Shown here piece by piece: positions 8,244 to 13,572 of a stretch of DNA of 15,256 nt. The DNA comes from DASPRM01 sp035319065 (GTDB lineage: Bacteria; Acidobacteriota; Terriglobia; Terriglobales; Acidobacteriaceae): the NCBI GenBank assembly GCA_035319065.1, contig DATHDM010000207.1, positions 1 to 15,256 of the forward strand. Direction: 5' to 3'. Numbering within the stretch: position 1 is the stretch's first letter; the number at the start of each line of letters is the position of its first letter. The position numbers were made by a program, and so were the translations under genes. The notes under the pieces are model-generated. The model was not told the origin of the DNA, searched no databases, and saw nothing but the letters and a program-made list of their open reading frames with translations.

Positions 8244-8294
8244 CTCCTCGCTCCAGATAAATATTCTCGGCATGACATAATGGGAAGCGAGGAG
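8244..8294 (+). promoter_or_regulatory. Inverted repeat that would mask the ribosome-binding site of the Cys-rich gene
   Basis: CTCCTCGCT (8244-8252) is perfectly complementary to AGCGAGGAG (8286-8294), whose AGGAG is the apparent Shine-Dalgarno sequence of the TTG-start gene at 8308. In RNA this 9-bp stem with a 33-base loop would block ribosome entry. A second short pairing, G-run 8229-8233 with C-run 8240-8244, sits immediately upstream and shares one base. A CATAAT -10-like box at 8276-8281 lies in the loop but lacks a fitting -35; a transcript starting there would omit the left arm. Confidence 0.4.
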
Positions 8295-8307
8295 AGAGAC
8301 CGCCCCG

Positions 8308-8961
8308 TTGACCTGCGAAATCTGCCATACGCGCAAGGAGAAGCGCTTTTGCCCGGCGGTGCATGGGCGGATCTGTCCTACTTGCTGCGGCACGGAGCGA
8401 GAGGTCTCGCTGGATTGCCCCAGCGATTGTCCCTACCTGCAACAGGCGCGGCGCAACGAGAAGCTGCGCTCGGTGGAGATGGTTGGCCCGGAAGCGCTGA
8501 TGACGGAGGTCGACATCCCCGAACCGTTCGTCTATGAGCGGGAACCGCTGATTCTGGGGCTGAGCTACGCCATCGCCCAGGCGGCCCACGCCGACCGCTC
8601 GCTCCAGGATCGCGACGCGATCGCCGCCCTGACCGCCATGGCGCGCAGCCTGCAGACGTTGGTGGGGTCGGGACTGGTCTACGAGGAGCGCTCTGCCAGC
8701 CTGACGCAGCAAGGCCTGGTGGAGCGCCTGCGCAAGACGCTGGCCGAGTACCGCGAGGTGGAAGCAAAGAACCTGGGCTACTCCTCGCTGCACGACAGCG
8801 ATGCTCTGAAAGCGGTGGTCTTCCTGATGCGGCTGGGACTGATGCACAGCAACGGACGTCCCAAGTCGCGCGCCTTTCTGGATTTTCTGTTCCGCCAGTT
8901 CCCGGAGCGGAAGTCGGCGATCGCCTCACCCGGAGAAGCCAGCCAGATCGTGATGCCGTAG
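8308..8961 (+). CDS. Cys-rich N-terminal putative zinc-binding hypothetical protein
   Basis: The 217-residue protein starts at TTG 8308. Its first 45 residues hold eight cysteines: C3/C6 (CEIC), C15 (FCP), C23/C26/C27 (CPTCC) and C37/C41 (CPSDC). This looks like one or two zinc-ribbon or treble-clef sites in the pattern CxxC...CP...CPxCCGxxRE...CPxxC. The remaining 170 residues are predicted largely helical and soluble, with no signal peptide or membrane helix, and no motif I can name. The TTG start is accepted because the Cys motif begins two codons later and the frame has no later start that would keep it; AGGAG lies about 13 bases upstream. Function is unknown. The isolated position between an M16 peptidase and folK gives no help. 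It could be a nucleic-acid-binding or redox-sensing protein. Confidence 0.82.
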   Translation: MTCEICHTRKEKRFCPAVHGRICPTCCGTEREVSLDCPSDCPYLQQARRNEKLRSVEMVGPEALMTEVDIPEPFVYEREPLILGLSYAIAQAAHADRSLQDRDAIAALTAMARSLQTLVGSGLVYEERSASLTQQGLVERLRKTLAEYREVEAKNLGYSSLHDSDALKAVVFLMRLGLMHSNGRPKSRAFLDFLFRQFPERKSAIASPGEASQIVMP

Positions 8962-8973
8962 GCCGCAGCTCGG

Positions 8974-9468
8974 CTAGGCTCCGCTTTCGAGGGGGCGCAC
9001 GACCGGAGGGCCGGGTCCCAACATATCGCGCAGCTCGCGAATGGTGCGCTTGAAGACGGGATGGCGGACTTCGGGCGCGATCTCGGCCAGCGGCTCGAGC
9101 ACGAACCGGCGCTCGTGCATGGCGGGATGAGGTATCACCAGGCGGGGATCATCCACTACGGAGCTGCCGAACAGCAGGATGTCGATATCGATGACCCGCG
9201 GTCCCTTGGCCTGCAGGCGGCGGCGTCCCATGGACTGCTCGATCGCGCTCACGGCGGAGAGCAACTGCCGCGGCATGCGCTCGGTCTCGAGCGCCACCGC
9301 ACAATTCAGGAACCAGGGTTGACGGACGAATTCCACGGGCTCGGTCTCGTAGAGCGAGGAGACCGCGGTCACGTCGCCCAGCTCGCGCAGGCGAGCGATG
9401 GCGGCTCGGAGATTGGCTGCGCGATCGCCGAGATTGGAGCCCAGCGAGAGATAGACGGTCTTGCGCAC
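8974..9468 (-). CDS. folK: 2-amino-4-hydroxy-6-hydroxymethyldihydropteridine pyrophosphokinase (HPPK)
   Basis: HPPK transfers pyrophosphate from ATP to 6-hydroxymethyl-7,8-dihydropterin in folate synthesis. From GTG 9468 the protein has 164 residues. It begins VRKTVYLSLGSNLGDR, followed by ETEPVE and QPWFLNCAVALET (pterin-binding region), the PROSITE-type signature KGPRVIDIDILLFG (88-101) with the two metal-binding aspartates, and IPHPAMHERRFVLEPL. The frame stays open to a TTG at 9528 whose TTGA overlaps the stop of the upstream POTRA gene. That longer form adds 20 residues not seen in the family, so I prefer GTG, but translational coupling from the TTG is a real alternative. No folP, folB or pabA gene is visible nearby, so the pathway is dispersed here. 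Confidence 0.94.
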   Translation of the reverse strand: MRKTVYLSLGSNLGDRAANLRAAIARLRELGDVTAVSSLYETEPVEFVRQPWFLNCAVALETERMPRQLLSAVSAIEQSMGRRRLQAKGPRVIDIDILLFGSSVVDDPRLVIPHPAMHERRFVLEPLAEIAPEVRHPVFKRTIRELRDMLGPGPPVVRPLESGA

Positions 9469-9524
9469 TTGAGCTATTTCACCACACAGGGCAGAGGAAA
9501 CAGGATGTGCAGCTCCAGGAAGAT

Positions 9525-10130
9525 TCAAGGCTTCGCCGCTGGCGCGGGCGCTTCATCGACATGAATGATGACAGAAGCTGAGCTGTTTGCCTGATCCAGC
9601 TCGACATCGGGAATCACCACTACCTCGCGATTACCCTTCTCCTCATACCTACGGCGCAGTGCACCGATGAACGTATGCAGTTGCTCGGTGTCGAGAGGCT
9701 TGCCGAGCTCAGGCTGCGGGAGTTGTCTCAACTCTTCTGAGGACAGAGTTCTCACCCCTGTAAACCTCATCTCCTTGAGCTGGTACGCCTTGCCGGGAAC
9801 TACGTGCACGACAGCCACTAGATCTTGCGGACGTTGTGGGTCTGGGTATTGCAGACTCTCAGCGCTGGCTCTGGCCAGAAAATAGCCGCGCTGCTGCAAT
9901 GTCCTCTTGACGATATTCTCCACGCAAGACTGGGCGCGGTCACGCTCGCAGAGGTGGGCCTGCGCAGCATCCTTAAGGAACTGCCGGTCGCCAGCCGGGA
10001 GGGTCTCGGCCCCTGCCAGAATCAACCTGCTCAGCGTGACTGTCTCTGGCGCCGTCTGCGACAGGCAGGGAAGCAACTCAACCAACGAGAGAAGTGCCGC
10101 AATAGCAGCCGCGAAGCATTTCGCTTGCAT
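9525..10130 (-). CDS. Secreted tandem POTRA-domain protein lacking a beta-barrel
   Basis: The 201-residue protein has a signal peptide (hydrophobic core about 6-22). Two consecutive beta-alpha-alpha-beta-beta units look like POTRA domains. The first is about 32-113 (LSRLILAGAETL...VVHVVPGKAYQL). The second is about 114-193, more canonical: LKEMRFTGVRTLSSEELR, then LGKPLDTEQLHTFIGALRRRYEEKG and a final VIIHVDEA strand. POTRA domains in BamA, TamA and FhaC/TpsB proteins handle periplasmic folding clients, but here no 16-stranded barrel follows. A free periplasmic adaptor is therefore likely. Cys61 and Cys69 could form a disulfide. GGAGG lies 6 bases before ATG 10130. The gene overlaps the possible TTG start of folK, suggesting one operon; the link to folate synthesis is probably only transcriptional. 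Confidence 0.82.
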   Translation of the reverse strand: MQAKCFAAAIAALLSLVELLPCLSQTAPETVTLSRLILAGAETLPAGDRQFLKDAAQAHLCERDRAQSCVENIVKRTLQQRGYFLARASAESLQYPDPQRPQDLVAVVHVVPGKAYQLKEMRFTGVRTLSSEELRQLPQPELGKPLDTEQLHTFIGALRRRYEEKGNREVVVIPDVELDQANSSASVIIHVDEAPAPAAKP

Positions 10131-10165
10131 GCAGTCCTCCCAGGCACTCGCCGCGGTGGGGAGCG

Positions 10166-10171
10166 ATTATA
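10166..10171 (-). promoter_or_regulatory. Candidate -10 box for the POTRA-folK operon
   Basis: Read on the minus strand this is a perfect TATAAT, 35 bases before ATG 10130, in the 145-bp divergent spacer. No good -35 lies 16-18 bases upstream, so it would need an activator or the match is fortuitous. Confidence 0.4.
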
Positions 10172-10275
10172 AGCGGTGTCGTGCCGAGCGATGCAGATTG
10201 CGCCCATCTTTCCGTCCCAGTTTTTGCACTCGGCTCTTCGCGCTACACTGGCGTGCATTCGCGAGGAGGTGGGCT

Positions 10276-11100
10276 GTGTTCCTGCGGCATGATCGCGCGG
10301 CTTGGCACGTACTCCTATGGAGTGCAATCTGGGTTTTTCTGGTTTGCCCAACGGGATCCGGACAGGAGAAAACTCGTTCGGCCCCAGCCATCGATCCCGG
10401 GAAGCTGGTCGATCTCAGTTACGCCTTCGACGAGAAGACGATCTACTGGCCGAACGCGGAAGGCTTCGAGCGGCACATCGATCATTGGGGTCCGCGCGAG
10501 GACGGCAGGTGGTATGCCGCTGCGCACTTCTCGGCAGCCGAGCACGGCGGCACCCACATGGACGCGCCCATTCACTTCGCCGAGGGCAAGCGCTCCGTGG
10601 ACCAGATTCCGGTGACGCAACTGGTGGCGCCGGCGGTGGTGATCGACATCAGCAAGAAATGCACCGGCCACCCCGATTGCCTGTTGCAGCCCGCGGATGT
10701 GACGGCCTGGGAGAGTACGCACGGGCGGGTTCCGGCGGGGTCAATCGCGCTGGTGCGCACGGGCTGGGGAAAATTCTGGCCCGACAAGAAGCGGTACATG
10801 GGAACCGACGTGAAGGGCGATAGCGCGCACCTCGACTTCCCGGGGATCGGCGCGGACGCGGCCAAGCTGCTGGTCACGCGGGGAATCGTGGGCGTGGGCA
10901 TCGACACGGCGAGCATGGACTACGGCCGGTCGAAGGATTTTCCCACTCACGGGGTCATCAACGGGGCCGACCTATACGGGCTGGAGAATGTGGCGAACCT
11001 GGAAGAGCTGCCGGCGACCGGGGCCACGCTGATCGCGCTGCCGATGAAGATCGGCGGAGGCACCGGCGCACCTACCAGGATCGTAGCGGTACTGCCTTAG
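10276..11100 (+). CDS. Secreted cyclase-family (kynurenine formamidase-like) metal-dependent hydrolase
   Basis: From GTG 10276 the 274-residue protein has a signal sequence (hydrophobic core about 12-24, VLLWSAIWVFLV) and then a complete cyclase/KynB-type domain from about 43. It contains LVDLSYAF, the metal-binding motif HGGTHMD (90-96, HxGTHxD), DAPIHF, ALVRTGW, LDFPGIG, GVGIDTASMDYG and the terminal GGTGAPTRIVAVLP. Family members hydrolyse amides or esters such as N-formylkynurenine using a divalent metal. An exported copy suggests a scavenging or detoxifying hydrolase rather than tryptophan catabolism, but the substrate is unknown. The frame extends upstream to 9907. GTG is chosen because GGAGG (10264-10268) lies 7 bases before it and the signal peptide starts there. 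No kynurenine-pathway gene is adjacent. Confidence 0.92.
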   Translation: MFLRHDRAAWHVLLWSAIWVFLVCPTGSGQEKTRSAPAIDPGKLVDLSYAFDEKTIYWPNAEGFERHIDHWGPREDGRWYAAAHFSAAEHGGTHMDAPIHFAEGKRSVDQIPVTQLVAPAVVIDISKKCTGHPDCLLQPADVTAWESTHGRVPAGSIALVRTGWGKFWPDKKRYMGTDVKGDSAHLDFPGIGADAAKLLVTRGIVGVGIDTASMDYGRSKDFPTHGVINGADLYGLENVANLEELPATGATLIALPMKIGGGTGAPTRIVAVLP

Positions 11101-11110
11101 AGCCAGGCCG

Positions 11111-11136
11111 CCTTCTGAAAATTCCTTCTGAAAATT
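11111..11136. repeat. Perfect 13-bp tandem duplication between convergent genes
   Basis: CCTTCTGAAAATT occurs twice head to tail in the 56-bp gap between the cyclase stop and the lpxC stop. I see no strong terminator hairpin in this gap. The duplication is probably recent, since both copies are identical. Confidence 0.85.
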
Positions 11137-11156
11137 CCCCGGGCTGAGATTTGCGG

Positions 11157-12092
11157 TCACTGAAACTGACCGGCGCAGGAGGAATCGAGGGCGCTGGCCG
11201 GCACTCCGGCCGAGTCGTCGGTGGTCTCCTCCCATAGGCTCGAGTCGCGAAGCAGGCGCGACACCAGGGCGGTGTGCATGGCGTGGCCGGCGCGGTTGGC
11301 AACCACGCGGCCAATGATGCGGCGTCCCAGCAGAGCCAGATCGCCAATCAGGTCCAGCACTTTGTGGCGGACGAATTCGTCGGGATAGCGGAGCGGGCCG
11401 TTGACGACGGAATCGTCATCGAGGACAACCACGTTGTCCAGGGAAGCGCCGCGAATCAGCCCCATGCTGCGCATCCGGGCTTCATCGCGGGTGGAGCCGA
11501 AGGTGCGGGCAGCGGCGATTTCCCGGCGGAACTGGCCATCGCTGAGATCGACCTCGTAGGTCTCGCAGCCAATCAGGGGATGAGCAAAGTCGATGGTGTA
11601 GGACACGGAGTAGCCGTATCCGGGACACACGGTGATGAACTTGTCGCCCTCGACCAGCGTGAGTTCCTTGCGAATGCGATAGTAGGTGCGCGGGCGGCGC
11701 TGCCGGCGCAGGCCCACCTTGTCGATCATCTCCATAAAGGGACAGGCGCTGCCGTCGAGAATCGGGAGCTCAAGGTTATCGAGCTCGATGACAGCGTTGT
11801 CGACGCCCGCGCCCACCAGGGCGGCAAGCACGTGCTCGGTGGTGGAGATCAGCACGCCCTTCTTCATCAGGCTGGTGGCATAGCTGACGCGCGCCACGTT
11901 GCGGCTGGTAGCTTCAATTTCGAAACCGTCAAGATCGGTGCGGCGGAAGAGAATGCCGGTTCCGGAGCTGGCGGGCAGCATGCGCATGTGAACCGGGGCG
12001 CCGCTGTGCAGTCCTACTCCACTGCATTCGATGGCCTCGCGAATTGTCTGTTCGTGGGTCAAACGGGGGATGGCTACGTCGTTGTCCTGCAT
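11157..12092 (-). CDS. lpxC: UDP-3-O-acyl-N-acetylglucosamine deacetylase LpxC
   Basis: LpxC carries out the committed step of lipid A synthesis, a zinc-dependent removal of acetate from UDP-3-O-acyl-GlcNAc in the cytoplasm. The 311-residue protein shows the expected motifs: ECSGVGLHSG (22-31), STTEHVLAAL with zinc ligand H87, LDGSACPF (112-119), RTFGS (196-200), HKVLDLIGDLALLG with ligands H243 and D247, and GHAMH with catalytic-region H270. Start ATG 12092 is chosen from family alignment. The frame runs on to 12503, but that extension covers the vapBC promoter and has no LpxC character; the ribosome-binding site is weak. Length is normal (about 305). It stands alone, not in an lpx cluster, and is divergent from vapBC. 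Its presence shows that the organism makes lipid A-type lipopolysaccharide. Confidence 0.96.
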   Translation of the reverse strand: MQDNDVAIPRLTHEQTIREAIECSGVGLHSGAPVHMRMLPASSGTGILFRRTDLDGFEIEATSRNVARVSYATSLMKKGVLISTTEHVLAALVGAGVDNAVIELDNLELPILDGSACPFMEMIDKVGLRRQRRPRTYYRIRKELTLVEGDKFITVCPGYGYSVSYTIDFAHPLIGCETYEVDLSDGQFRREIAAARTFGSTRDEARMRSMGLIRGASLDNVVVLDDDSVVNGPLRYPDEFVRHKVLDLIGDLALLGRRIIGRVVANRAGHAMHTALVSRLLRDSSLWEETTDDSAGVPASALDSSCAGQFQ

Positions 12093-12179
12093 AAGATTAA
12101 ACCCATAGAGGGGAAAAAGGTGTGTGGCAGAAAGTGCACACTTCGTGGAATTTAAGGCGCAAGGTCCAAAGATAGTTAA

Positions 12180-12199
12180 GGGGAGGGGAAGGGGAGGGG
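12180..12199 (+). promoter_or_regulatory. Potential G-quadruplex in the lpxC-vapB divergent spacer
   Basis: Four runs of exactly four G are separated by A, AA and A, an ideal intramolecular quadruplex sequence. It lies about 15 bases upstream of the vapBC -35 box and 88 bp upstream of the lpxC start codon. On the template for lpxC the complementary strand is C-rich. The sequence match is certain; formation and any role are inference. Confidence 0.55.
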
Positions 12200-12211
12200 A
12201 AGAGCCGTCCT

Positions 12212-12242
12212 GCGTAACACGGATTCCGTGACGCACTATAAT
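12212..12242 (+). promoter_or_regulatory. vapBC promoter with overlapping operator
   Basis: A perfect -10 TATAAT (12237-12242) lies 17 bases after GTAACA (12214-12219, 4 of 6 matches to TTGACA). Between and over them is an inverted repeat, CACGG-ATT-CCGTG (12218-12230), flanked by GCGT and ACGC (12212-12215 and 12231-12234). Ribbon-helix-helix antitoxins typically bind such sites to repress their own operon. Transcription should start about 7 bases after the -10, at or next to the vapB ATG (12249), implying a leaderless mRNA. Confidence 0.7.
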
Positions 12243-12248
12243 CGTGCC

Positions 12249-12497
12249 ATGAGGGCTCGACTGAAAAACATCACCGTGACGATGGAAGAAGACGTGGCCC
12301 GCTGGGCGCGTCTGGAGGCGGCGCGGCGGGAGATCAGCGTTTCGCGCCTGCTGGCTGGGCTGCTCAAGGAGCGCATGCTCGAAGAGGACGGCTACGAGCG
12401 GGCGATGCGCCGCGCCCTGCGGCGCAAGGCCTTGACGAAAACCGCTGGACGCTATCTTTCCCGCGAGGAGACCCATGAGCGCACCCGTCTTCGTTGA
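12249..12497 (+). CDS. vapB: VapB-type ribbon-helix-helix antitoxin
   Basis: The 82-residue protein contains a ribbon-helix-helix fold at 5-44: strand KNITVTM, helix EEDVARWARLEAARRE, turn ISVSR, helix LLAGLLKERM. This is followed by a basic, Arg-rich tail (about 50-82) that would wrap and neutralise the toxin. It directly precedes and overlaps a PIN-domain toxin gene by 23 bp, the standard VapBC arrangement. ATG 12249 is preferred over the upstream in-frame ATG at 12228, because the latter lies within the operator and before the -10 box. No Shine-Dalgarno sequence precedes the chosen start, consistent with leaderless translation. It is expected to repress its own promoter together with VapC. 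Confidence 0.85.
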   Translation: MRARLKNITVTMEEDVARWARLEAARREISVSRLLAGLLKERMLEEDGYERAMRRALRRKALTKTAGRYLSREETHERTRLR

Positions 12498-12915
12498 CAC
12501 CAATGTCTTGATTTGCGCTCTGGATGATGGGGACGTGAAGAAGCAGGAGCGAGCGCAGCAGTGGCGCCGGGAGCTGTGGGAGAGCCGTCGCGGACGCGTC
12601 AGCTTCCAGGTCCTCGAGGAGTTCTATGTGAAAGTGGCCAGGAAATGGCCGGCGGCGAGGATTGAGGCGCGCGCTGAGGTTCGCGATCTTCTGGCTTGGC
12701 GGCCGGTGGCGGTGGATCCCGGCCTGATGGTGCAGGGCTGGCGGCTGGAAGATCGCTATGACCTCTCCTTCCGGGACGCGTTGATCGTAGCGGCGGCGAA
12801 AGCGGCTTCCTGCCGGTATCTTCTCAGCGAGGACTTTCCCGACAAACAGGATTTCGATGGAGTGATGGTGGTCGATCCCTTCGTGCACGATCCGGACAAG
12901 CTTCCTTCCAAGTGA
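12475..12915 (+). CDS. vapC: VapC-type PIN-domain ribonuclease toxin
   Basis: The 146-residue protein is a PIN-domain nuclease: FVDTNVLICAL with D8 near the N-terminus, VLEEFYVKV with E48/E49, LSFRDALIVAAA with D101, and LLSEDF with D120. Together these form the acidic Mg2+/Mn2+ site. VapC toxins cut specific tRNAs or rRNA when freed from the antitoxin. All catalytic acids are present, so the toxin looks intact. ATG 12475 has GAGGAG 4 bases upstream, inside vapB, and the two frames overlap by 23 bp, giving translational coupling. Length is slightly above the usual 130-140. The module lies between lpxC and dnaA, close to the likely replication origin. The RNA target cannot be inferred. Confidence 0.92.
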   Translation: MSAPVFVDTNVLICALDDGDVKKQERAQQWRRELWESRRGRVSFQVLEEFYVKVARKWPAARIEARAEVRDLLAWRPVAVDPGLMVQGWRLEDRYDLSFRDALIVAAAKAASCRYLLSEDFPDKQDFDGVMVVDPFVHDPDKLPSK

Positions 12916-13042
12916 GCGCGGCCATCGGATACCGGCAGCGGTGCGTATCGCGCCGGTGATTCAGGCGCTGGCGCGCGGAGTCGGGGGCCGGGTGATGAGC
13001 TCGCCGATCGCAGATGCATACCGGACAGCGTGAAAGCCTGAG

Positions 13043-13062
13043 GGAAACCAGTTTTCCTTTTT
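13043..13062 (+). terminator. Possible intrinsic terminator for vapBC
   Basis: GGAAA (13043-13047) pairs with TTTCC (13053-13057) around CCAGT and is followed by TTTTT (13058-13062); wobble pairs could lengthen the stem. The stem is short and AT-rich, so strength is doubtful, but position about 130 bp after vapC and the T run fit. Confidence 0.4.
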
Positions 13063-13097
13063 CTGCACCAAGCCCGCGGCAGTTAGATGAGAGACAC

Positions 13098-13125
13098 TTG
13101 ACAGATCGAAAGCAAGCTCTCTAAT
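13098..13125 (+). promoter_or_regulatory. Candidate sigma70 promoter, probably for dnaA
   Basis: A perfect -35 TTGACA (13098-13103) is followed after 16 bases by TCTAAT (13120-13125, 5 of 6 matches to TATAAT). It points toward dnaA, whose ATG lies 440 bp further on; no closer promoter of similar quality was found. If used, dnaA mRNA would carry a long leader with several hairpins. Confidence 0.55.
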
Positions 13126-13183
13126 TAGCGCCGCGCCGAAATTTTCCGCGTGCGAGTTTTTTCTCCGAGCGAGAATCTTCGTG

Positions 13184-13195
13184 CTAGCATGCTAG
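13184..13195. repeat. 12-bp perfect palindrome CTAGCATGCTAG
   Basis: The sequence is its own reverse complement. It lies about 60 bp downstream of the putative dnaA promoter -10 box, where a dimeric regulator could bind. No family is assigned. Confidence 0.6.
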
Positions 13196-13443
13196 TCAGT
13201 TCACGCTAAGAGAATTGCTTCGGGTTCTGTGCAGCTCCGGGTTTCTTGCCGTGCTTCTCGAAACATCGCCGAAGAACAGGATGATCGCGGCCAGGATTCC
13301 TGGAAGCAGATGTAGATTGTCTTGACCGAGTCCCTGTGGACTCTGACCAGCCGGAAGAAGCCAGCGCAATGAGCACGGCAAATGCGGGACTGCAGGGCTG
13401 GCCGTCCCCTGCCGAACACCACGGGAAACATTTCCGGCCCACC

Positions 13444-13452
13444 TGTGGATTC
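13444..13452 (-). promoter_or_regulatory. DnaA-box-like site upstream of dnaA
   Basis: On the minus strand this reads GAATCCACA, 7 of 9 matches to TTATCCACA with the ATCCACA core intact. DnaA commonly binds near its own gene for autoregulation or as part of a bipartite origin. A weaker relative, GAGTCCACA, lies inside the 13328-13343 hairpin. A single imperfect box is weak evidence. Confidence 0.4.
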
Positions 13453-13572
13453 AGCACCGTTCTGAGTCGCAGGTCCGTATTGTTTTACTAAGCGAATTTG
13501 GCGTGGGCGCGGTGGTCGCGTGCAGCGATTCCCATTTTTTGCTCCGCCCGCCGCGTCCAGGACTAATACGAC

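Larger units (their letters stand above)
12916..13572. other. Spacer between vapC and dnaA
   Basis: No gene is supported here. It contains a possible vapBC terminator, a good sigma70 promoter at 13098, a 12-bp palindrome (13184-13195), a CCAGGA-T-TCCTGG palindrome (13291-13303), a GAGTCC-CTGT-GGACTC hairpin (13328-13343) and one DnaA-box-like site (13444-13452). A 30-codon GTG frame at 12941-13033 shows no ribosome-binding site or homology that I recognise. Confidence 0.6.

Noticed and set aside
9907..10275. N-terminal extension of the cyclase-family protein
   Set aside because: The extra 123 residues overlap the oppositely oriented POTRA gene and its promoter. GTG 10276 has GGAGG and begins a proper signal peptide.
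11274..12155. A 293-codon plus-strand frame opposite lpxC
   Set aside because: It is antisense to lpxC, rich in Gly/Ala/His with no domain, and has no credible ribosome-binding site.
12941..13033. A 30-codon GTG frame after vapC (begins VRIAPVIQAL)
   Set aside because: The composition is plausible, but there is no ribosome-binding site, no known family, and the length is within chance for this GC content. It could be a gene remnant.
13129..13162. CGCG-rich imperfect inverted repeat followed by a T6 run, considered as a terminator
   Set aside because: The stem needs a two-base bulge and the T run is displaced by about six bases, so it does not fit an intrinsic terminator. It also lies directly after the putative dnaA promoter.
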